From Azonexaceae bacterium (GTDB taxonomy: Bacteria > Pseudomonadota > Gammaproteobacteria > Burkholderiales > Rhodocyclaceae): 64,000 nt of DNA. The translations under genes were made by a program, and so were the position numbers. The notes under the pieces were generated by a model that was not told where the DNA came from, made no database searches, and saw nothing but the letters and a program-made list of their open reading frames with translations. Shown piece after piece: positions 19,304 to 29,144 of this stretch. The stretch is taken from the NCBI GenBank assembly GCA_013335535.1, contig JAAXVL010000001.1:79764-143763 (forward strand), in the 5' to 3' direction. The number at the start of each line of letters is the position of its first letter. Position 1 is the first letter of the stretch.

Positions 19304-20590
19304 ATGGTTCCACACCTCACCACCGCCCTCACCGGCCCACTGCTCGAACTAGAGCGCCGCTTCCTTGCCGCCAGCCCGCAGATCGAACACTGGCTGCGCG
19401 GCCAATGGCTCGAACACACGCCGCCGTTTTATTCATCGTGCGACCTGCGCAATTCCGGCTTCAAGCTGGCGCCGGTCGACACCAATCTTTTCCCCGGCGG
19501 CTTCAACAACTTGAACCCGGCCTTCCTGCCGCTGTGCGTGCAGGCGGCGATGAGCGCCATCGAGAAGTTCTGCCCGGAAGCGCGCAGCCTGCTGCTCATT
19601 CCCGAGAACCACACGCGCAATCAGTTCTACCTGCAGAACGTCGCGCAGATCGCCGCCATCCTCAAGCAGACCGGCCTCAACGTGCGCCTCGGCTCACTGA
19701 ACCCGGAAATCACCCAGCCGACACCGGTCGATCTGCCCAATGGCCAGCAACTGCTGCTCGAACCGCTCGTGCGCACCCAGCACCGCCTCGGCCTCGATGG
19801 CTTCGATCCCTGCGCCATCCTGCTCAACAACGACCTGTCGGCCGGCATTCCGGCCATCCTGCAAGGCCTGCACGAGCAGGTCGTGCTACCGCCGGTGCAT
19901 GCCGGCTGGGCCGTGCGCCGCAAGTCCAACCACTTCGCTGCCTACGACCAGGTCGCCAACGATTTCGCCAAGGCCATCGGTATCGACCCGTGGCGCATCA
20001 ACCCGGCCTTCTCGGTATGCCGCAGCGTCAATTTCCACGAACGTCAGGGCGAAGAATGTCTGGCCGCCAACGTCTCGGCCGTGCTCGACATCGTCAAGGA
20101 AAAATACCGCGAATACGACATCGAAGAGACGCCCTACGTCGTCGTCAAGGCCGATGCCGGCACCTACGGCATGGGCATCATGACGGTGCGCAACGTCGAC
20201 GAAGTCATCGCCCTGAACCGCAAGCAGCGCAACAAGATGAGCGTCGTCAAGGAAGGTCTTGAAGTTTCGGAAGTGCTGATTCAGGAAGGCGTTCATTCCT
20301 TTGAGACGCTCAACGAAGCGGTGGCCGAGCCGGTCATTTACATGATCGACCGCTACGTCGTCGGCGGCTTCTATCGCGTGCATACGGGGCGTGGCAAGGA
20401 CGAAAATCTCAACGCGCCGGGCATGCATTTTGAGCCGCTGGCCTTCGAGACCGGCTGCAACATGCCTGACTACGGCTGCAACAACCCGGATGCCGCGCCC
20501 AACCGCTTCTACGCCTATGGCGTGGTTGGCCGGCTGGCCTGCCTGGCAGCAGCCATCGAACTCGAGCGCACAGCGCCGGAAGAAGCCTGA
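19304..20590 (+). CDS. gshA: Glutamate-cysteine ligase
   Basis: This 428-residue protein is of the proteobacterial gshA type that differs from E. coli GshA and is seen in Acidithiobacillus and betaproteobacteria (the TIGR02049-like family, recognised by style). Recognisable runs include SSCDLRNSGFKLAPVDTNLFPGG in the N-terminal third and VVVKADAGTYGMGIMTV, an ATP-grasp-like nucleotide-binding loop. It makes gamma-glutamylcysteine from Glu, Cys and ATP. The next gene, 5 bp downstream, encodes glutathione synthetase, so the pathway is complete here. Confidence 0.9.
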   Translation: MVPHLTTALTGPLLELERRFLAASPQIEHWLRGQWLEHTPPFYSSCDLRNSGFKLAPVDTNLFPGGFNNLNPAFLPLCVQAAMSAIEKFCPEARSLLLIPENHTRNQFYLQNVAQIAAILKQTGLNVRLGSLNPEITQPTPVDLPNGQQLLLEPLVRTQHRLGLDGFDPCAILLNNDLSAGIPAILQGLHEQVVLPPVHAGWAVRRKSNHFAAYDQVANDFAKAIGIDPWRINPAFSVCRSVNFHERQGEECLAANVSAVLDIVKEKYREYDIEETPYVVVKADAGTYGMGIMTVRNVDEVIALNRKQRNKMSVVKEGLEVSEVLIQEGVHSFETLNEAVAEPVIYMIDRYVVGGFYRVHTGRGKDENLNAPGMHFEPLAFETGCNMPDYGCNNPDAAPNRFYAYGVVGRLACLAAAIELERTAPEEA

Positions 20591-20595
20591 GCGCC

Positions 20596-21615
20596 GTGGC
20601 TCAGCAACTGCATTTCGAGAAACACCTGCTCGGCGGCAGCGCCAGGTCGCTGAAGATCGCCTTCATCGTCGATCCCCTAGAGCACCTGAAGGCCTGGAAG
20701 GACTCGTCGGTGGCCATGATGCGCGCCGCCGAAAACCACGGTCACGATGTTTACGCCATCGACGCTGCAACGCTCGGCTGGCGCAAGCCGGAGACCGCCC
20801 ATGCCGGGGGCGTGGTCGGCGAGGCGACGCACCTGCTGCTGCGCCCGGACGACCACGACTGGTACCGTGAAACCGGCCGCGAATGGATGGCGCTGACCGC
20901 TTTCGACGCGGTGATCATGCGCAAGGATCCGCCTTTCGATTTCGAATACCTGACGGCGACCTGGCTGCTCGAACGGGCCGAAGCGGATGGGGTCAAGGTT
21001 TTCAACCGGCCACGGGCCCTGCGCGATCATTCGGAAAAGCTGGCGCTCATGGAGTTCGCCCACTTTGCGCCGACCACCGCGATCAGCCGCGACATGGCGC
21101 AAATTCATCATTTCATCGACGAAGAGCGCGACGTCATCCTCAAGCCCCTCGACGGCATGGGCGGCAGCCAGATTTTCCGCGTCCATCGCAACGACCCGAA
21201 CCGCAACGTCATCGTCGAAACGCTGACCCACGACGGTGCACGGACGATCATGGCGCAGCGCTACCTGCCCGAGATCAGCCACGGCGACAAACGCATCCTG
21301 ATCATCGCCGGCAAGCCGGTGCCCTTTTGCCTGGCACGCATCCCCAAGGCCGGCGAAACACGCGGCAACCTCGCCGTCGGCGGCACTGGCGTCGCCCAGG
21401 AACTCTCGGCCCGCGACCGGGAAATTGCCGAAGCCCTCGGCCCCATTCTCTTCAAGCGCGGGCTCATGCTGATCGGCATCGACGTCATCGGCGACCGACT
21501 CACCGAAATCAACGTCACCAGCCCGACCTGCATGGTCGAAATCCGCCAGCAGTCAGGGTTCGATGCGGCCGGCGCTTTCATTACCGCCATCGAACACGCA
21601 TGCGGGATTTCCTGA
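20596..21615 (+). CDS. gshB: Glutathione synthetase
   Basis: Starting at GTG 20596 the protein has 339 residues. The family's usual N-terminus (KIAFIVDPLEHLKAWKDSS) appears 20 residues in, so the true start may be slightly later. ATP-grasp motifs are visible: MRKDPPFDFEYL, VILKPLDGMGGSQIFR and the metal-binding GIDVIGDRLTEINVTSPTCM. It joins glycine to gamma-glutamylcysteine. Its 3' end overlaps apbE by 16 bp. Confidence 0.96.
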   Translation: MAQQLHFEKHLLGGSARSLKIAFIVDPLEHLKAWKDSSVAMMRAAENHGHDVYAIDAATLGWRKPETAHAGGVVGEATHLLLRPDDHDWYRETGREWMALTAFDAVIMRKDPPFDFEYLTATWLLERAEADGVKVFNRPRALRDHSEKLALMEFAHFAPTTAISRDMAQIHHFIDEERDVILKPLDGMGGSQIFRVHRNDPNRNVIVETLTHDGARTIMAQRYLPEISHGDKRILIIAGKPVPFCLARIPKAGETRGNLAVGGTGVAQELSARDREIAEALGPILFKRGLMLIGIDVIGDRLTEINVTSPTCMVEIRQQSGFDAAGAFITAIEHACGIS

Positions 21616-22640
21616 AACTTTTCCTGACGGCGATCTGCGCCCTGCTCCTCGCCGCCTGCGGACGCACGCCGCTGCAGGAACAACAGGCCTACGTCTTCGG
21701 CACCCGCGTCGAAGTGCTCGTCGTCAGCGAAGACCCTGAACAAGGACGCAAAGCCATCGCCGCCGTGCTGCGCGAGTTCGACCGCCTGCATCGCGCCTAT
21801 CATGCCTGGCAGGACTCCGAACTGACGGCTTTGAATTCGGCCATTTTTTCCGGTCGACCGTGGAAAGTCAGCCCGGAACTCGCCAACTTCGTTCAGGAGG
21901 CCCAGGCGCTGGCCAAACAGGGCGACTACCTGTTCGACCCCGGCATCGGCCAGCTGATCAAACTGTGGGGTTTCCAGGCCGACGAGTTCAAGGCCGAATT
22001 GCCGCCCGCTAACGACATCAAGGCCTGGCTGGCCAGCAAGCCGTCGATTGCCGACATTGCCATCGATGGCCAGACGATCAGCAGCCGCAACCGCCATGTC
22101 GCCCTCGACTTCGGCGGCTATCTCAAAGGCGTTGCGCTCGACCGCGCCGCCGTCATCCTGCGCGCCCAGGGCATCAATAACGCGCTGATCAACATCGGCG
22201 GCAACGTCATGGCGCTCGGCAGCAAGCAAGGCAAGCCCTGGCGCGTCGGCATCCAGCACCCGCGCCAGCCCGGGCCGCTGGCTACCGTGACGCTGGCCGA
22301 CGGCGAAGCAATTGGCACCTCGGGCGACTACCAGCGTTTCTTCGAGGTCGGCAACCAGCGCTACGCCCACCTGCTCGATCCCCGCACCGGCTACCCGGCC
22401 GACCACACCCAGGCCGTCACCGTCCTCATTCCCGCCGGGTCACGCGCCGGCACCTTGTCCGACGCCACCTCCAAGCCGATCTTCATCGCCGGCCCAGAAA
22501 GCTGGCGCGACATGGCGCGCAAGATGGAAATCGGCCTCGTTCTGCGCGTCGACCGCGACAACCGGATTTTCGTCACCGAAGCCCTGCGCCAGCGCCTCGA
22601 ATTCATCGGCCAGGCGCCTGAAATCACCGTCGTTCCCTGA
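21600..22640 (+). CDS. apbE: FAD:protein FMN transferase ApbE (lipoprotein)
   Basis: From ATG 21600 the protein has 346 residues. It begins with a lipoprotein signal (RDFLKLFLTAICALLLAAC, lipid-attachment Cys in LLAAC). ApbE landmarks follow: YVFGTRVEV, FDPGIGQLIKLWGF, ALDFGGYLKGVALDRA, NIGGNVMALG, GTSGDYQRFFEV and HLLDPRTGYPADH, which includes the flavin and magnesium-binding residues. ApbE attaches FMN covalently to Thr in partner proteins such as the Nqr/Rnf subunits. The long open extension upstream of ATG is a gshB shadow. A dispersed-element copy falls in the codons for AIFSGRPWKV. Confidence 0.94.
   Translation: MRDFLKLFLTAICALLLAACGRTPLQEQQAYVFGTRVEVLVVSEDPEQGRKAIAAVLREFDRLHRAYHAWQDSELTALNSAIFSGRPWKVSPELANFVQEAQALAKQGDYLFDPGIGQLIKLWGFQADEFKAELPPANDIKAWLASKPSIADIAIDGQTISSRNRHVALDFGGYLKGVALDRAAVILRAQGINNALINIGGNVMALGSKQGKPWRVGIQHPRQPGPLATVTLADGEAIGTSGDYQRFFEVGNQRYAHLLDPRTGYPADHTQAVTVLIPAGSRAGTLSDATSKPIFIAGPESWRDMARKMEIGLVLRVDRDNRIFVTEALRQRLEFIGQAPEITVVP
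21831..21868 (+). repeat. Dispersed element, copy 3 (in apbE)
   Basis: GAATTCGGCC, a T-run and TTCCGGTCGACCGTGG, a one-base core variant (GTCGACC). It encodes part of the apbE segment before the conserved VSPEL and appears to add no insertion relative to the usual family pattern. Confidence 0.78.
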
Positions 22641-22757
22641 CAAAATCATTCTCCTGACATGTATACCTGCGAGGCGGATATCTCGTAACATTGCTTCTGG
22701 TATAAAAATAATAATTCGTCGTCGGGAGAGCGTAGGCATTCACGTGGAGGGAAAAGA

Positions 22758-25700
22758 ATGCTGCGGGGTGGTTTCTTCAACAAGCCGGGGTTTGCCAACA
22801 GTCTGGTACTGCGTATCGGCCTGCTCATCCTGCTATCCCTCGCCGTCTTCGCCTTCGCTGCGTATCAGCTCGTCGGCCGGCCCAGCGTCGACCGGCTGGC
22901 CGAATCCCAGATGCGGCTCGCCGCCGAACAGCTTGAAGCCCGCGTCACGCGCCTGTTCAAAACCGTCGAAGTAACCCTGCGCAGCAGCCAGGGCTGGGGC
23001 CTCAACAACGACATCGACCAGGCACAACTGCTGCGCTTCAACGAATTCTTCTTTCCCATCATCGCCAATCACGGCGAAATCACCTCGGTCATCTTTGCCC
23101 ACGAGTCAGGGCGTGAAATCCTGCTCCTGATGACCGACGACGGCCGCTGGACCAACCGCATCAGCAACCCGGCCGAATGGGGCAACCAGACTTACTGGAT
23201 CACCTGGAACAAGAACCGCGAGATCGAAAACGTCGAGATGCGCGAACGCAACTACGACGCCCGCCAACGCCCGTGGTTCAAGGGTGCCATGGCACTGACC
23301 GATGCCCAGGCGGTGCACTGGACCGAGCCCTACATCTTCTTCACCACCAAGGAGCCAGGCGTCACGGCCGCCATGCGGTGGACGGCGAAAGACGGCTCGA
23401 CCTACGTCATCGGCCACGACGTCCGGCTCATCGACATTGCCGAATTCACCACCCGCATGACCGTCGGCACACAAGGCAAGGCGGCGCTGTTTCTCAAGGA
23501 AGGCAAGCTCATCGCGCCGCCGCGCGATCCTCGCTTCAACGACCGTCAGGCCATCAACCAGGCGCTGCTCAAGACATCGGAAGAACTCGCGTTGCCGGAT
23601 TTTGCCGATGCTTTTCAACGCTGGCAGGCGCTGCCGGCGGCTGTCCAGGGTGTTCAGCATTTCGATCGTCCCGACGGGCCCTGGGTCAGCCTGTTCCGTC
23701 CGCTCGAAGGCAACGCCAGCGGCATCCTGCTCAGCGTAATCGCCCCGGAAATCGACTTCATTCCCATTTCCCGCGAAGACCTGCTGCTCCTCGCCCTCAT
23801 CACCCTCTCCGCCCTGGCGCTGGGCATGGCCGTCGCCATCCACATCGCCCGCCGCTTCGGCGAGCCGCTCCACGCCCTGGCCGAGGACAGCGCGCGCATC
23901 GGCCGGCTCGAACTCGACCAGCCGGTAGCCACCGAAGCACCGTGGCGTGAAGTCACCCAGCTCGCCGCTGCCCTCGAAGGCATGCGCGAGCATCTGCGCA
24001 GCGCCCGCCGGGCACAGGAAGATGCCCAGATCGAGCTGGAACTCAAGGTCGCCAAACGCACCCAGGCCTTGCGCCAGAGCCAGGAAATCCTGCAAAAGCG
24101 CGAAGCCTTTTTCCGCGCCATTTTCGACAACGCCGCAGTCGGCATCGTCAGCCTCAACCCGGAGCGCCAGCCGACACTAGTCAATCCGGCCTTTGCCCGC
24201 TTCGTCGGCCAGCCCATCGACGTCCTGCTGGCGCATCCCGAAGAGATTGTCTTCCCGCCTGAAATCCAGGCCCGGATGAGTGAAATCCTGCCCCAGATAG
24301 CCACCGGGCAAAGCAAAAGCGTGCGTCAGGAGTTCGAGTTCGTCGATGCGAATGGCAAGACGTGTTGGGGTGACGTCCAGATCGCCCCAATTCGCGACGA
24401 GGACGGCAAGCTCGACTCGCTGCTCGTCACCATCCTCGACATTAGCGACCGGCGCGAAATTGAAATCGAGCTGATTCGCCAGTTCGCCTTCCTGCAAGCG
24501 CTGCTCGACACCATTCCCAACGCCATTTTCTACAAGGGCGCGCACACCCGTTTCCTCGGTTGTAACCGCGCCTACGAGGCGTTTTTCGGCGTCGACCGCC
24601 ACCATTTCATTGGCAAGCGCGTGCTCGATCTCGACTACCTGCCGGAAGAAGCCCGTCTGGCCTACCAGGCCGAAGACGAAAAGGTCATTGCCGAATGCGG
24701 CAGGGTGACGCGCGAAGTACAGATGCCGGATGCTGAGGGCCAGCTCCGCGACACGCTCTACTCGATCAGCGGCTTTCGCTCACCCGACGGCTCGCCGGGT
24801 GGCCTGATCGGCATCATCGTCGACATCTCGCCGCTCAAGGAGGCCAAGCGCGCCGCCGAAAAGGCACAGGCGGCGGCCGAGTCGGCAGCGGCCGCCAAGG
24901 CCGATTTCCTGGCCAACATGAGCCACGAAATCCGCACGCCGATGAACGCTATCATCGGCATGACCCACCTTGCCCTGCAGACCGAGCTGACCGCACGGCA
25001 GAAGAATTACCTGAGCAAGGTCGACAACGCCGCCAAGGGCTTGCTCGGCATCATCAACGACATCCTCGACCTGTCGAAGATCGAGGCCGGCATGATGCAT
25101 TTCGAGCAGGTACCTTTCAGTCTCGATGCCAGCCTGCGCCACCTCGGCGACCTGTGCGCACAGAAAGCGCGCGAACGCGGCCTCGAACTGCTCTACGACG
25201 TCGCAGCCGACGTGCCCGACCGCCTGATCGGCGATTCGCTGCGCCTCGGCCAGGTCCTGCTCAATCTCGTCGGCAACGCCATCAAATTTACCGAGGCCGG
25301 CGAAATCACCGTTGTCGTTCATAAGCTGACTGGTGGCGAAAACCACGTCGAGCTCGCTTTCGAAGTGCGCGACACCGGCATCGGCATGAGCCTCGAACAG
25401 CAGGAACAACTGTTCTCGGCCTTCACCCAGGCCGATACCTCGACCACGCGCAAATACGGTGGCACCGGCCTTGGCCTGTCGATCTGCAAGCGCATCGTCG
25501 ACCTGCAGGGCGGCAGTATCGGCGTCACCAGCCGGCCGGGCGCCGGCAGCTGCTTCAACTTCCGCCTCGGCTTCGGCCTCGCCATTGGTGAGGACGCGAT
25601 GCCGCGACGCATCGGACTGCCCGATGACCTGCGCGCGCTCGTTGTCGATGACAGCGCCGGTGCCTGCGAAATCTTTACGCAGATGCTGACCGGGCTGGGT

Positions 25701-27074
25701 ATCTCCAGTCATGCCGCACCCGGCGGCCAGGCCGCGCTCAGCGAACTGGCAAGGGCCAGCGAGTCCGGCCAGCCTTACGGCCTGCTCATCGTCGACTGGA
25801 AAATGCCGGACATGGACGGGGTCGAACTGATCCGCCAGATCGGCCTGAGCGGGCTGTCCGACAACGCAGCCATCGTGATGACCACGGCCTTCGATCACGA
25901 GGAACTTCAAGCAGCACTCGGCAATCAGGAAGTCGGCGCCATCCTGAGCAAGCCGGCCACGCCGTCATCGCTGTTCGACTGCATCATGGTCGCGCTGCAT
26001 CGCGATACGGGCCCGGTCGCCGTGCCAACGGTGACATCGGACAATCAGACCCGCCATTTCTCGGGGCGGCGCGTGCTGCTGGTCGAGGACAATGAGGTCA
26101 ACCGCGAACTGGCTCAGGAAATGTTGAGCAACATCGGACTCAGTGTCGATACGGCTGAAAATGGGCAGCAGGCCGTCGATGCCGTCCAACGCACAGCTTA
26201 CGAGCTGGTGCTGATGGATTGCCAGATGCCGGTCATGGACGGCTACGTGGCCACCGCCAAGATCCGCGACGAATTGCAGATGCGCCAGCTGCCCATCGTC
26301 GCGATGACCGCCAACGCGCTGGCCAGCGACCGCGAACGCTGCCTGACGGCGGGCATGAACGACCATATTCCCAAGCCCATCGACGTCGCGGTCCTCCATG
26401 CCACGCTGGCGCGCTGGCTCAAGCCAGGGGACGGCGACAGCCTGCCCCGTCCCACCGTCGTCATGCCCGAAAGCCCGAAGGCGTCGGCCGAAATCGACAC
26501 AGCCATCGCCCTGGCCCGGATGGGTGGCAATCGCAGCATGTTTGACCGGCTGCTCGTCCGTTTCCGCGAGAATCAGAGCGATGCGGTCGACCGCCTACGC
26601 GCCGACCGGGCTGCGGGCGACAGCCCGGCCATGATCCTGCGCGCCCATACCTTGCGCGGTCTGGCTGGCAATATCGGGGCGCTCAGCCTCGCTTTTCTCG
26701 CTGGCGAGCTGGAAGACAGGCTCAGGAAGGGAATGCCGGTCAGCGACGAAGCTGTCGACGCCTTGCTGGACAAGCTGGACGCAGCCCTGCCGGGGGCCCT
26801 GTCCATTCCGCCAACCCAGCCGGCCGAGGCGGCGCCGCTGCTGGTGCCGGCCCCCGATCTTGACGTTCAGGCGCAAGCGCTTTCCGCGCTGGACCAGCTG
26901 CTGAAAAGCGCCGATGCCGGCGCCGTCCGACTTTTCGAAGAAATAGCCGCCTGGCTTCGCCCGCAATGCGACGCGCTTCTGGTTGAGCAGCTCGCCCGGC
27001 AGATCGGGCGATACGATTTCGAAGAGGCATCTGCCACACTGCAACAAATTGTCCAGAATCCACGCAACACTTGA
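22758..27074 (+). CDS. Giant hybrid sensor kinase (sensor-HAMP-PAS-PAS-HisKA-HATPase-REC-REC-HPt)
   Basis: This protein has 1438 residues, with a good RBS (GGAGGG) before ATG 22758. In order: a membrane segment (LGLLILLSLAVFAFAAYQLV region), a large periplasmic sensor to about residue 330 (Cache-like WYxxA pattern RQRPWFKGAMA), a second membrane segment, HAMP, two PAS domains (FRAIFDNAAVGIV; LLDTIPNAIFYKG), HisKA with His near 723 (NMSHEIRTPMNAIIG), HATPase_c, receiver 1 with Asp near 1013 (LIVDWKMPDMDG), receiver 2 with Asp near 1154 (LMDCQMPVMDG), and an HPt domain with His near 1297 (RAHTLRGLAGN). It is a complete phosphorelay in one chain, and the HD-GYP regulator that follows is a likely partner. 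Confidence 0.93.
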   Translation: MLRGGFFNKPGFANSLVLRIGLLILLSLAVFAFAAYQLVGRPSVDRLAESQMRLAAEQLEARVTRLFKTVEVTLRSSQGWGLNNDIDQAQLLRFNEFFFPIIANHGEITSVIFAHESGREILLLMTDDGRWTNRISNPAEWGNQTYWITWNKNREIENVEMRERNYDARQRPWFKGAMALTDAQAVHWTEPYIFFTTKEPGVTAAMRWTAKDGSTYVIGHDVRLIDIAEFTTRMTVGTQGKAALFLKEGKLIAPPRDPRFNDRQAINQALLKTSEELALPDFADAFQRWQALPAAVQGVQHFDRPDGPWVSLFRPLEGNASGILLSVIAPEIDFIPISREDLLLLALITLSALALGMAVAIHIARRFGEPLHALAEDSARIGRLELDQPVATEAPWREVTQLAAALEGMREHLRSARRAQEDAQIELELKVAKRTQALRQSQEILQKREAFFRAIFDNAAVGIVSLNPERQPTLVNPAFARFVGQPIDVLLAHPEEIVFPPEIQARMSEILPQIATGQSKSVRQEFEFVDANGKTCWGDVQIAPIRDEDGKLDSLLVTILDISDRREIEIELIRQFAFLQALLDTIPNAIFYKGAHTRFLGCNRAYEAFFGVDRHHFIGKRVLDLDYLPEEARLAYQAEDEKVIAECGRVTREVQMPDAEGQLRDTLYSISGFRSPDGSPGGLIGIIVDISPLKEAKRAAEKAQAAAESAAAAKADFLANMSHEIRTPMNAIIGMTHLALQTELTARQKNYLSKVDNAAKGLLGIINDILDLSKIEAGMMHFEQVPFSLDASLRHLGDLCAQKARERGLELLYDVAADVPDRLIGDSLRLGQVLLNLVGNAIKFTEAGEITVVVHKLTGGENHVELAFEVRDTGIGMSLEQQEQLFSAFTQADTSTTRKYGGTGLGLSICKRIVDLQGGSIGVTSRPGAGSCFNFRLGFGLAIGEDAMPRRIGLPDDLRALVVDDSAGACEIFTQMLTGLGISSHAAPGGQAALSELARASESGQPYGLLIVDWKMPDMDGVELIRQIGLSGLSDNAAIVMTTAFDHEELQAALGNQEVGAILSKPATPSSLFDCIMVALHRDTGPVAVPTVTSDNQTRHFSGRRVLLVEDNEVNRELAQEMLSNIGLSVDTAENGQQAVDAVQRTAYELVLMDCQMPVMDGYVATAKIRDELQMRQLPIVAMTANALASDRERCLTAGMNDHIPKPIDVAVLHATLARWLKPGDGDSLPRPTVVMPESPKASAEIDTAIALARMGGNRSMFDRLLVRFRENQSDAVDRLRADRAAGDSPAMILRAHTLRGLAGNIGALSLAFLAGELEDRLRKGMPVSDEAVDALLDKLDAALPGALSIPPTQPAEAAPLLVPAPDLDVQAQALSALDQLLKSADAGAVRLFEEIAAWLRPQCDALLVEQLARQIGRYDFEEASATLQQIVQNPRNT

Positions 27075-27100
27075 GCAAAACTGACGAAAGCCGATAGCCC

Positions 27101-28240
27101 ATGCCCTCCCTTCTCCCCAAACAATGCATCCTGGTCGTGGATGACAGCCCGGAAAATATCGATCTGCTCAGCGAAGTGCTGCGCGACGAATACCGGATCC
27201 GCATCGCCACCTCGGGCGAGAAGGCACTCAAGATCGCCTATTCCGACGAGCCGCCCGACCTTATCCTGCTCGACATCATGATGCCCGGCCTCTCCGGCCT
27301 GGAAATCTGCCGGCGTCTCAAGGCCAACCCGGACCGCCGGCGCATTCCGATCATCTTCGTCACGGCCATGACCAGTACCGAGGACGAACAGCGCGGCCTG
27401 GAAACCGGTGCCGTCGACTACATCACCAAGCCGATCAGCCCACCCATCGTCAAGGCACGCGTGCGCACCCATCTCGCCCTCTACGACCAGTCGCGCGAAC
27501 TCGAGCGCATGGTCCGCCAGCGTACCCACGAACTGCTCACGACGCGCCAGCAGATCATCCGTCGTCTTGGCCGGGCGGCCGAATTCAAGGACAACGAAAC
27601 CGGCAACCACGTGCTGCGCATGAGCCATTACGCCCGCATCATCGCTGTCGCCCATGGCCTCGGCGAAGAGGCGGCGAATATCATCTTCCACACGGCGCCA
27701 ATGCACGATATCGGCAAGATCGGCATTCCCGACGCCATTCTGCTCAAACCGGGAAAGCTCGATGCCGCCGAATGGGCCATCATGCACCAGCACCCGATCA
27801 TGGGCGCCGAAATCATCGGCAAGCACGAAAACGAACTGCTCGAAACCTCCCGCACCATCGCCCTGACCCACCACGAAAAATGGGACGGCAGCGGCTATCC
27901 GCAAAAACTCAAGGGCGAAGACATCCCGCTCGAGGGGCGGATTGTCGCCATCGCCGACGTCTTCGATGCCCTGGTTTCGGTCCGCCCGTACAAAGGCGCG
28001 GTGCCGCTCGACGAAGCGCTGCAGTATCTCTACGAGCAGTCCGGTCAACATTTCGACCCGACCCTGATCGAAGCCTTCAAGCGTGCCCTGCCAGAAATCC
28101 TGCGCATCAAGGAAATCTACGCCGACGAGCATGGCGCCCTCACCGACCTCGAGTTCCAGATCAACGAGATTTTTCATCACAAGAACAATCCGACCGGCTA
28201 CCCCGGTGTGCTTTCCAGTACCGAAAGCGGCTTGGAATAA
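27101..28240 (+). CDS. Response regulator with HD-GYP c-di-GMP phosphodiesterase domain
   Basis: This 379-residue protein starts 26 bp after the hybrid kinase. The N-terminal receiver (VVDDSPENIDLLSEVL, phospho-Asp in LILLDIMMPG, Lys in YITKPIS) is joined by a helical linker to an HD-GYP domain: HDIGKIGIPD, MHQHPIMGAEI, LTHHEKWDGSGYP and ADVFDALVSVRPYKG. All metal ligands of the family look present, so it probably hydrolyses cyclic di-GMP under control of the upstream kinase. Confidence 0.95.
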   Translation: MPSLLPKQCILVVDDSPENIDLLSEVLRDEYRIRIATSGEKALKIAYSDEPPDLILLDIMMPGLSGLEICRRLKANPDRRRIPIIFVTAMTSTEDEQRGLETGAVDYITKPISPPIVKARVRTHLALYDQSRELERMVRQRTHELLTTRQQIIRRLGRAAEFKDNETGNHVLRMSHYARIIAVAHGLGEEAANIIFHTAPMHDIGKIGIPDAILLKPGKLDAAEWAIMHQHPIMGAEIIGKHENELLETSRTIALTHHEKWDGSGYPQKLKGEDIPLEGRIVAIADVFDALVSVRPYKGAVPLDEALQYLYEQSGQHFDPTLIEAFKRALPEILRIKEIYADEHGALTDLEFQINEIFHHKNNPTGYPGVLSSTESGLE

Positions 28241-28249
28241 GGCAGGATG

Positions 28250-28293
28250 ATTTCAAAATTCAGCCTTTTTCCCGGTTGACCGTGGAAGTTGCC
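28250..28293 (+). repeat. Dispersed element, copy 4
   Basis: Starts 10 bp after the HD-GYP stop: TTTCAAAATTCAGCC, T-run, CCCGGTTGACCGTGGAAG. It fills most of the gap before the sirtuin start. Confidence 0.85.
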
Positions 28294-28303
28294 GGAGAAA
28301 GCC

Positions 28304-29140
28304 TTGCCTGACTCGCAGCAGGCCGCGGATATCTCCCGGGCCGCGGCATGGCTGCACCAGGCCGATGGCCTGCTGATCACCTCCGGCGCCGGCATGGGCA
28401 TCGATTCCGGGCTGCCCGATTTTCGCGGGCCAGGCGGATTCTGGTCAGTTTATCCGGCGCTGGGCCGGGCCAGAATCGCCTTCGAATCCATCGCCAACCC
28501 GGCCGCCTTTGAAACCGACCCGCGCCTCGCCTGGGGCTTCTATGGGCATCGCCTCGACCTCTACCGGAAAACCGCGCCGCACGCCGGTTTCACGCTGCTC
28601 CGCGATCTGGCGAAAGACATGCCGCACGGCATCCGCGCCTTTACGAGCAATGTCGACGGCCAATTTCAGAAAGCCGGGTTCACCGCCGATCAAGTCTGCG
28701 AAATCCACGGCTCCATCCATTATCTGCAATGCACCGCGGGCTGCAGTGCCCGCATCTGGACGGCCAACGACTTTCATCCCGAAATCGATGCCACCAACTG
28801 CCGTTTGCTCGGCGAATTGCCCCATTGCCCACACTGCGGCGCCCTCGCCCGACCCAACATCCTCATGTTCGGCAACTGGGGCTGGGTGGACCAACGCACG
28901 ACGCTGCAATATCAGCGCCTGCAACAATGGCTGGGCGCGGTCGAACGCCTTGTTTGCATCGAAATTGGCGCCGGGACGAATATCGCCACCGTCCGCCATT
29001 TTTCCGAAGACTACGGCGGCAAGCTCATCCGTATCAACCCCGGCGAGCCGGAAGTGCCTGACACGGTCAAAGGCATCGGGCTGGCCAGTGGCGGCCTCGA
29101 GGGCATACGTCGCCTGCACGCGGCCTTTGCCAGCACCTGA
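28304..29140 (+). CDS. Sir2-family NAD-dependent deacylase-like protein
   Basis: The sirtuin NAD-binding motif appears as ITSGAGMGIDSGLPDFRGPGG, with TSNVDGQFQKAG and the catalytic His in VCEIHGSIHY. Zinc-ligand candidates are in LQCTAGC and PHCPHCG. I prefer TTG 28304, which has GGAG six bases upstream, over the in-frame TTG at 28289; this gives about 278 residues. No ATG is available at the N-terminus. Substitutions such as GMGIDSG and NILMFGNWGW differ from classical CobB, so it may have a distinct acyl specificity or use a different substrate. Confidence 0.85.
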   Translation: MPDSQQAADISRAAAWLHQADGLLITSGAGMGIDSGLPDFRGPGGFWSVYPALGRARIAFESIANPAAFETDPRLAWGFYGHRLDLYRKTAPHAGFTLLRDLAKDMPHGIRAFTSNVDGQFQKAGFTADQVCEIHGSIHYLQCTAGCSARIWTANDFHPEIDATNCRLLGELPHCPHCGALARPNILMFGNWGWVDQRTTLQYQRLQQWLGAVERLVCIEIGAGTNIATVRHFSEDYGGKLIRINPGEPEVPDTVKGIGLASGGLEGIRRLHAAFAST

Positions 29141-29144
29141 AAGC

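Noticed and set aside
20883-21599. N-terminal extension of apbE by over 200 residues
   Set aside because: Lies wholly in gshB in another frame; the lipoprotein signal at ATG 21600 fixes the start.
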